Source of the DNA: Oscillospiraceae bacterium
GTDB taxonomy: Bacteria > Bacillota > Clostridia > Oscillospirales > Oscillospiraceae
Direction: 5' to 3'
Length of the DNA stretch: 64,000 bases
Assembly (NCBI GenBank): GCA_902779945.1
Contig: CACZDN010000005.1
Span: 62,001 to 126,000 of the forward strand
The notes under the pieces were generated by a model that saw nothing but the letters and a program-made list of their open reading frames with translations, made no database searches and had not been told where the DNA came from. Made by a program: the position numbers and the translations under genes. Positions 59,137-64,000 of this stretch are shown piece by piece; position 1 is the first letter of the stretch, and each line of letters starts with the position of its first letter.

Positions 59137-60750
59137 TCAGAGCTGGGGACCGGCGGCGACGAGGGCTTTGCCGGCTTCGTTGCTCTCGTACTTGACGAAG
59201 TTCTTGATGAAGCGGCCGGCCAGATCCCTGGCCTTGGCGTCCCACTCGGCGGGATCGGCGTAGGTGTCGCGGGGATCGAGGATGCCGCTGTCGACGCCCT
59301 TGAGCTCGGTCGGGACCTCAAAGTTGAAGTAGGGGATGGTCTTGGTGGGCGCGCCCAGAATATCGCCGTCCAGGATGGCGTCGATAATGCCGCGGGTGTC
59401 CTTGATGGAGATGCGCTTGCCGGTGCCGTTCCAGCCGGTGTTCACGAGGTAGGCCTTCGCGCCGCTCTTCTCCATCTTCTTGACGAGCTCTTCCGCGTAC
59501 TTGGTGGGATGCAGCTCGAGGAAGGCCTGGCCGAAGCAGGCGGAGAAGGTCGGGGTAGGCTCGGTGATGCCGCGCTCGGTGCCCGCGAGCTTGGCGGTGA
59601 AGCCGGACAGGAAGTAGTACTTGGTCTGCTCCGGGGTCAGCACGGAGACGGGGGGCAGCACGCCGAAGGCGTCCGCGGAGAGGAAGATGACGTTCTTGGC
59701 GTCGGGGCCGGAGGAGACGGGACGCACGTTCTTGACGATCTTCTCGATGTGCTCGATGGGGTAGGAGACGCGGGTGTTCTCGGTGACGCTCTTGTCGGCA
59801 AAGTCGATCTTGCCGTTGGCATCAACGGTGACGTTCTCGAGCAGGGCGTTGCGCTTGATGGCGTTGTAGATGTCGGGCTCGGACTCCTTGTCGAGGTTGA
59901 TGACCTTGGCGTAGCAGCCGCCTTCAAAGTTGAAGACGCCGTTGTCGTCCCAGCCGTGCTCGTCGTCGCCGATGAGAAGGCGCTTCGGGTCGGTGGAGAG
60001 GGTGGTCTTGCCGGTGCCGGAGAGACCGAAGAAGATGGCGGTGTTCTCGCCATTCATGTCGGTATTGGCGGAGCAGTGCATCGCGGCCATGCCGTTGAGG
60101 GGCAGGTAGTAGTTCATCATGGAGAACATACCCTTCTTCATCTCGCCGCCGTACCAGGTGTTGATGATGACCTGCTCACGGCTGGACACGTTGAAGGCGA
60201 CGACGGTCTCGGAGTTGAGGCCGAGCTCCTTGTAGTTCTCGCACTTGGCCTTGGAGGCGGTGTAGACGACGAAGTCGGGCTCAAAGCTCGCGAGCTCTTC
60301 CTCAGTCGGCTTGATGAACATGTTGCGCACGAAGTGGGCCTGCCAGGCCACCTCCATGATGAAGCGGATGGCCATGCGGCTGTCCCTGTTCGCGCCGCAG
60401 AAGGCGTCGACCACGTAGAGCTTCTTGTTGCAGAGCTGGTTCTTTGCCAGATCGCGGACCTGGGCCCAGACCTCCTCGCTCATGGGGTGGTTGTCGTTCT
60501 TGTAGCCGTCGGTAGTCCACCACACGGTGTCCTTGGACTTCTCGTCCATGACGATGTACTTGTCCTTGGGGGAGCGGCCGGTGTAGATACCGGTCATGAC
60601 GTTGACAGCGCCGAGCTCCGTCAGCACGCCCTTGTCATAGCCCTCGAGAGAGGGGTCCATCTCGTCCTCAAAGAGAGTCTCATAGCTGGGGTTGTAGATG
60701 ATTTCCTTTACGCCGGTGATACCGTATTTGTTCAGGTCAAGCTGTGCCAT
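59137..60750 (-). CDS. pckA: Phosphoenolpyruvate carboxykinase (ATP)
   Basis: 537 residues, full family length. [47 protein letters not shown] (kinase-1a/P-loop), [11 protein letters not shown] (metal site) and NTRVSYPI are all intact. It interconverts oxaloacetate and PEP with ATP; in gut anaerobes the PEP-carboxylating direction is common during fermentation. AGAGGA lies upstream of the ATG. Monocistronic, with its own promoter and terminator. Confidence 0.97.
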   Translation of the reverse strand: MAQLDLNKYGITGVKEIIYNPSYETLFEDEMDPSLEGYDKGVLTELGAVNVMTGIYTGRSPKDKYIVMDEKSKDTVWWTTDGYKNDNHPMSEEVWAQVRDLAKNQLCNKKLYVVDAFCGANRDSRMAIRFIMEVAWQAHFVRNMFIKPTEEELASFEPDFVVYTASKAKCENYKELGLNSETVVAFNVSSREQVIINTWYGGEMKKGMFSMMNYYLPLNGMAAMHCSANTDMNGENTAIFFGLSGTGKTTLSTDPKRLLIGDDEHGWDDNGVFNFEGGCYAKVINLDKESEPDIYNAIKRNALLENVTVDANGKIDFADKSVTENTRVSYPIEHIEKIVKNVRPVSSGPDAKNVIFLSADAFGVLPPVSVLTPEQTKYYFLSGFTAKLAGTERGITEPTPTFSACFGQAFLELHPTKYAEELVKKMEKSGAKAYLVNTGWNGTGKRISIKDTRGIIDAILDGDILGAPTKTIPYFNFEVPTELKGVDSGILDPRDTYADPAEWDAKARDLAGRFIKNFVKYESNEAGKALVAAGPQL

Positions 60751-60802
60751 AACGCATCAATCCTCTTTCCAAAATATCATTTGCGCATTGAAATGCAAGA
60801 TA

Positions 60803-60832
60803 AAAATACCACAATCTCCCCCCTCACGTCAA
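60803..60832 (-). promoter_or_regulatory. Promoter of pckA with a nearby palindrome
   Basis: Minus strand TTGACG, 18-base spacer, TATTTT. Downstream TTGCATTTCAATGCGCAA is near-palindromic and could be an operator. Confidence 0.6.
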
Positions 60833-61012
60833 GCGTCACAGTATACAAATCCTACATGCTTCAGGCGTTTTTCACCCCGCTTTTTCGTGACTTTGCTAAA
60901 ATAGTATTGAATAGCCCTGCCGTATCCGGCGGCGCTTTCCGGAACATCGAAGGCGCGCCCGCCGCAGCACGGAAACAGGCGCGCGATCGGCGCTTATTCC
61001 GCTTGAAACCGT

Positions 61013-61041
61013 TTGACGAAACGCGCGTTTGATGGTATGGT
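61013..61041 (+). promoter_or_regulatory. Promoter of MATE gene 3
   Basis: TTGACG, 17-base spacer, TATGGT. Confidence 0.6.
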
Positions 61042-61085
61042 AGGTATGGTAATGATAAGATTTCAAGACGACCGGGGTGCTGTAC

Positions 61086-62516
61086 ATGGAGGAAAACAAC
61101 GCAAAATATATCCGCATGACGACGGAGCCGATCCCGAAGCTCATCTGCGTCCTGGCGATCCCGACCATCATCTCCATGCTGGTGACGGCGCTGTACAACA
61201 TCGCGGACACCTGGTTCGTCGGACGCATCGGCACGGAGGCCACGGCAGGCGTAGGGCTGGTGTTTCCGATCATGGCGATCATCCAGGCCTTCGGCTTCTT
61301 CTTCGGCCAGGGCTCCGGCAACTATATCTCCCGTTCCCTCGGGGCAAAGAAGGACAGGCAGGCGGCGTACATGGCCTCCACGGGCTTCTGCTTCGCACTG
61401 ATCTTCGGCTGCGTGATCCTGTGCCTGGGGCAGCTCTTCCGGGGCGCGGTCCTCCGGGCGCTCGGCGCGCGGGAGGGACTGGTCGCACCGGCGACGGTGG
61501 GCTTTGCCTCGGACTATCTGAAGATCATCCTCTGCGGGGCGCCCTTTATGTGTACCTCCTGCGTGCTGAATAACCAGCTCCGCTTCCAGGGCAACGCCTT
61601 CTTCGCCATGATCGGCCTCGTGTCCGGGGCGGTGCTGAACGTGATCCTGGACCCGGTCTTTATTTTCGGCCTCGGGATGCAGGTAAAGGGCGCGGCCTTC
61701 GCCACGGCGATCAGCCAGGCTGTGAGCTGCGGCCTGCTCTACATCGGCACCCTGCGAAGCGACAGCCTGAAGATCCGCTTCCGCAACTTCCGGCCGACCT
61801 TTTATTACATGAAAAACATCGCCATCGGCGGCACGCCGTCCCTCTGCCGCCAGGGCCTGTCGAGCCTTTCGACGCTCTGCCTCAACGCGGCCGCGGGCGC
61901 TTCCGTGGAGGCGAGCATGTCAGACGCCGCGATCGCGGCCTTCTCGATCGTCAGCAAGATCATGATATTCGCCTTCTCGGCGCTGCTGGGCTTCGGACAG
62001 GCCTTCCAGCCGGTCTGCGGCTTCAACTACGGCGCAAAGAAATATGACCGCGTGCGCCAGGGCTATGTCTTTTGCCTGAAAACGGGCGTCGGCTTCCTGC
62101 TGGCGGCGTCCGGCCTCGGTTTCGCCTTCGCGCCGAAGCTGATTGCCCTCTTCCGGGACGATCCGAACGTCATCGCCATCGGCTCGGTCGCGATGCGCTG
62201 CCAGTGCTGCACCTTCACGCTCATGGCCGTGGTGACCATGACCAACATGCTCTACCAGAACATCGGCCGCGTCGTGGGGGCCACGCTGCTCGCCGTCGCG
62301 CGGCAGGGGCTTATGTTCATCCCGGTGGTGCTGATCCTGCCCCATATGTTTCAAAAGCCCATCCGGGGCGTCTACCTCGCGCAGCCGACGGCGGACCTCT
62401 TCGCGTTCCTGCTTGCGGTCGTCCTCGCGGTGAAAATGTACCGGGAGCTCAAACGCAATGAGGCCGAGGTCCGCGCCGGCGCGGGAATTACAGATACGAC
62501 CGCAGATCGACCGTGA
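61086..62516 (+). CDS. MATE-family efflux transporter 3
   Basis: 476 residues, twelve helices. LAIPTIISMLVTALYNIADTWFVG-type opening, GQGSGNYISRSLGAKK and FQPVCGFNYGAKKYDRVR match the clostridial MepA-like MATE group. Exports drugs or metabolites by ion antiport. The start at 61086 has GGGGTG 6 bases upstream; an in-frame GTG at 61077 is less likely. Its 3' end overlaps the convergent gene at 62488 by 29 bases. Confidence 0.92.
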   Translation: MEENNAKYIRMTTEPIPKLICVLAIPTIISMLVTALYNIADTWFVGRIGTEATAGVGLVFPIMAIIQAFGFFFGQGSGNYISRSLGAKKDRQAAYMASTGFCFALIFGCVILCLGQLFRGAVLRALGAREGLVAPATVGFASDYLKIILCGAPFMCTSCVLNNQLRFQGNAFFAMIGLVSGAVLNVILDPVFIFGLGMQVKGAAFATAISQAVSCGLLYIGTLRSDSLKIRFRNFRPTFYYMKNIAIGGTPSLCRQGLSSLSTLCLNAAAGASVEASMSDAAIAAFSIVSKIMIFAFSALLGFGQAFQPVCGFNYGAKKYDRVRQGYVFCLKTGVGFLLAASGLGFAFAPKLIALFRDDPNVIAIGSVAMRCQCCTFTLMAVVTMTNMLYQNIGRVVGATLLAVARQGLMFIPVVLILPHMFQKPIRGVYLAQPTADLFAFLLAVVLAVKMYRELKRNEAEVRAGAGITDTTADRP

Positions 62517-62922
62517 GCTGCTGCTCGAGGTTGATAAGGCGCTTTGTGATGTCCTTGGACTTCTCATCCGCCGCCCCGTACTGGTTGAGATAGCGGTTGA
62601 GGGACTTGACGCCCATGTTGCAGCCGTCCGTCATGAGATCGGCGATGGTCGCGTCCGACTCGTCCATGACAAGGCGCATGTTGGTCTTGATCCAGCTCAT
62701 GCTCTGGGCGACGGGGTTCGGGCTCTTGCCCCTGTCCTGAAAGCGGTCCAGCTGGGCCTGGATCTCGGTGCCGAGCTGTGCGTGCTCATAGCGGCTTTCG
62801 TTGAGCAGATCGCGCATCTTCGGCGCGTGGACGTAGTCGACCACCTCGTCGATGGAGTCGGTGCCCATGCGGATGCCTGCGTCGCACTCGCGCAAAAGCT
62901 TGACGGTATCCTGTTCGATCAT
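62488..62922 (-). CDS. Four-helix-bundle (ferritin-like, DUF2383-type) protein
   Basis: 144 residues, all helical: VKLLRECDAGIRMGTDSIDEVV, MRDLLNESRYEHAQLGTEIQAQL, SMSWIKTNMRLVMDESDATIADLMTDG, ITKRLINLEQQL. The spacing of Glu/His (ESRYEHAQL) recalls ferritin-like bundles but a full di-iron site is not evident. AAGGAG precedes the ATG at 62922. Clostridial homologues are annotated only as hypothetical or DUF2383. It ends inside the MATE 3 gene on the other strand. Confidence 0.78.
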   Translation of the reverse strand: MIEQDTVKLLRECDAGIRMGTDSIDEVVDYVHAPKMRDLLNESRYEHAQLGTEIQAQLDRFQDRGKSPNPVAQSMSWIKTNMRLVMDESDATIADLMTDGCNMGVKSLNRYLNQYGAADEKSKDITKRLINLEQQLTVDLRSYL

Positions 62923-63006
62923 ATAAAACGCTCCTTTCCTGTGCGCTTTCAGTATGCGCGCTTTCGGCGGGATTATGCTGCCGTCCTGACACCCGCAAAA
63001 AGAAAC

Positions 63007-63035
63007 TTGATTTTGCCGTCCCGGACTCATATAAT
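63007..63035 (+). promoter_or_regulatory. Promoter of the VanW-type gene
   Basis: TTGATT, 17-base spacer, TATAAT. Confidence 0.75.
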
Positions 63036-63120
63036 GAACTCATACAATATTGCTGATACTTCAGATTGATGAAAACTACCGTGCTCGGCGCCGCTCGCGG
63101 CGTCGGGAAGGAGGAGCCGT

Positions 63121-64000
63121 ATGAAAAAAGTCGGGGCCTTTTTCGTATATCTGATCGCCGTTGCGGTGATCCTCGCGATGGGCGGCCTGTTTGCCGGCTA
63201 TATGATCTCCAGCGGGGATAAAAACCTCAGCTACGTCTACGTCGGCGACGTGAATGTCAGCGGCCTGACCCGGGACGAGACGGAGGCGCTGCTTCTCAGC
63301 CGCGGCTGGGGGGAGCGGGAGAAGACGCCCCTCACCGTCACGACCTTCCGGGGGGAGAGCTTCACGGTCGATCCCGTGCGCACGGGCGTGACCGTCCCCT
63401 TTGAATCGCTGGTAGACAAGGCATACGCCGTCGGGCATGACGGAGACATGATCTCAAACCTTCTCACCGCGGTGCATGTATACCGGCATCCCGTGGATGT
63501 GAGCCGCGGCGACCGCAGCATCGACGTGGCCTATCTCGAGGGCCTGATCGACGACTGCCTTGCGCGCGTCCAGGCGGGCCTGAGCGGAAAAGAATATGAG
63601 ATCGACGCCAAATCCTCCCAGCTCCTCATGGTCAAGGGCGGGGACGATCTCAGAATCGACAGGACGGATTTTCTCAACACCATCCTCTACGCCCTCCAGA
63701 CCGGGGAGACGGAGCTGAGCTATACCAGGACCGGCGCCCAGCCGAAGGAGCCTGACTTTGAGGCGATCCACACCGCGCTCTGGCAGGAGCCCGTCAACGC
63801 ACGCTACTCGGACGACGGGACCTTCACCGTCATCGACGAGACGGTCGGCTGCCAGTTCGACGTGCAGCAGGCCAGAGAGCTCTGGGAGAAAGCGCAGCCG
63901 GGAGACACGGTCGCCATCCCGCTGGAGATCTCAAGCCCCGAATACACGGGGGACTATCTGCGCGGAATGCTGTACCGCGACCTGCTCGGCGCGTGCCTGA
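63121..64000 (+). CDS. VanW/YoaR-type peptidoglycan-binding protein, N-terminal part (cut by window end)
   Basis: 293 residues are visible before the window ends, without a stop. ATG with AAGGAGGAG upstream. One membrane helix near 5-28, then two repeats of the YoaR-type peptidoglycan-binding domain: YVGDVNVSGLTRDETEALLL followed by LTVTTFRGESFTVDPVRTGV, and ARYSDDGTFTVIDETVGCQFD. These domains usually precede a VanW domain, which would lie outside the window. It is likely an envelope protein interacting with the wall. Confidence 0.88.
   Translation, partial: MKKVGAFFVYLIAVAVILAMGGLFAGYMISSGDKNLSYVYVGDVNVSGLTRDETEALLLSRGWGEREKTPLTVTTFRGESFTVDPVRTGVTVPFESLVDKAYAVGHDGDMISNLLTAVHVYRHPVDVSRGDRSIDVAYLEGLIDDCLARVQAGLSGKEYEIDAKSSQLLMVKGGDDLRIDRTDFLNTILYALQTGETELSYTRTGAQPKEPDFEAIHTALWQEPVNARYSDDGTFTVIDETVGCQFDVQQARELWEKAQPGDTVAIPLEISSPEYTGDYLRGMLYRDLLGACL

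Overview
This is a GC-rich, low-GC-phylum-style (Firmicutes/Bacillota) chromosome segment. The likely source is an anaerobic gut member of the Oscillospiraceae. The reasons are clostridial-type AbrB, many lipoproteins with Pro/Thr/Glu linkers, Gly-rich strong Shine-Dalgarno sites, an ATP-type PEP carboxykinase, GH25, VanW and VanZ surface genes, and an L21-L27-Obg block. No rRNA, tRNA, CRISPR array or transposase gene was seen. The assignment is inference from gene content only.

Layout. 1-7.6 kb: tail of a glycerate 2-kinase, AbrB-type regulator, small HTH protein, then a two-gene unit pairing a family-5 solute-binding lipoprotein with a 1,242-residue membrane GGDEF/EAL sensor, then an XRE/DUF6465 protein. 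7.6-16.4 kb: nested repeats, a MATE pump, a secreted phosphodiester glycosidase, DUF5662, an isoprenylcysteine-methyltransferase-like protein and small proteins bracketed by AT-rich 14-bp-period arrays, a GT-C-like membrane protein and a GH25 lysozyme. 16.5-25.6 kb: pcrA, CYTH, a DUF3298 lipoprotein, L21 leader-rplU-rpmA, obg-vanZ, DUF3783, a second MATE pump. 25.7-37.9 kb: AGCS amino-acid symporter, ParB/Noc-like protein, molybdopterin genes (moaA-moaC-mog/moaE fusion), and a seven-gene minus-strand operon (oligopeptide-type ABC transporter, esterase, nitroreductase). 38-42.8 kb: a surface-glycan-like operon (phosphodiester glycosidase, two paralogous membrane-anchored proteins, GT2-GtrA glycosyltransferase). 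43-51.5 kb: metallophosphoesterase, EamA, VUT transporter, SDR, then a three-gene operon of serine hydrolase, phosphodiester glycosidase and an Lgt-like membrane protein. 51.6-64 kb: DUF4037 and TPR proteins, YyaL-type protein, two lipoproteins, a double-glycine-leader SH3 miniprotein, a diguanylate cyclase, pckA, a third MATE pump, a helical-bundle protein, and the start of a VanW-type protein.

Two themes run through the window. The first is the cell surface: three paralogous NAGPA-type phosphodiester glycosidases, GH25, a class-A-beta-lactamase-like hydrolase, glycosyltransferases and many lipoproteins point to a decorated envelope, with two c-di-GMP proteins as possible controllers. The second is small interspersed repeats: a ~150-bp inverted-repeat family (M1, six copies), a 161-bp one (M2, one full and one truncated copy), a TGTCATCCTGAG palindrome family (P), a GTGCGGCAAATTCGC palindrome family (R), and 14-bp-period iteron-like arrays. 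M1 copies twice sit inside the loop of a P palindrome, several repeats sit between a promoter and its gene, and one M1 end appears to supply the -35 box of the AGCS promoter. These repeats and the two glycosidase operons are the least explained parts of the window.
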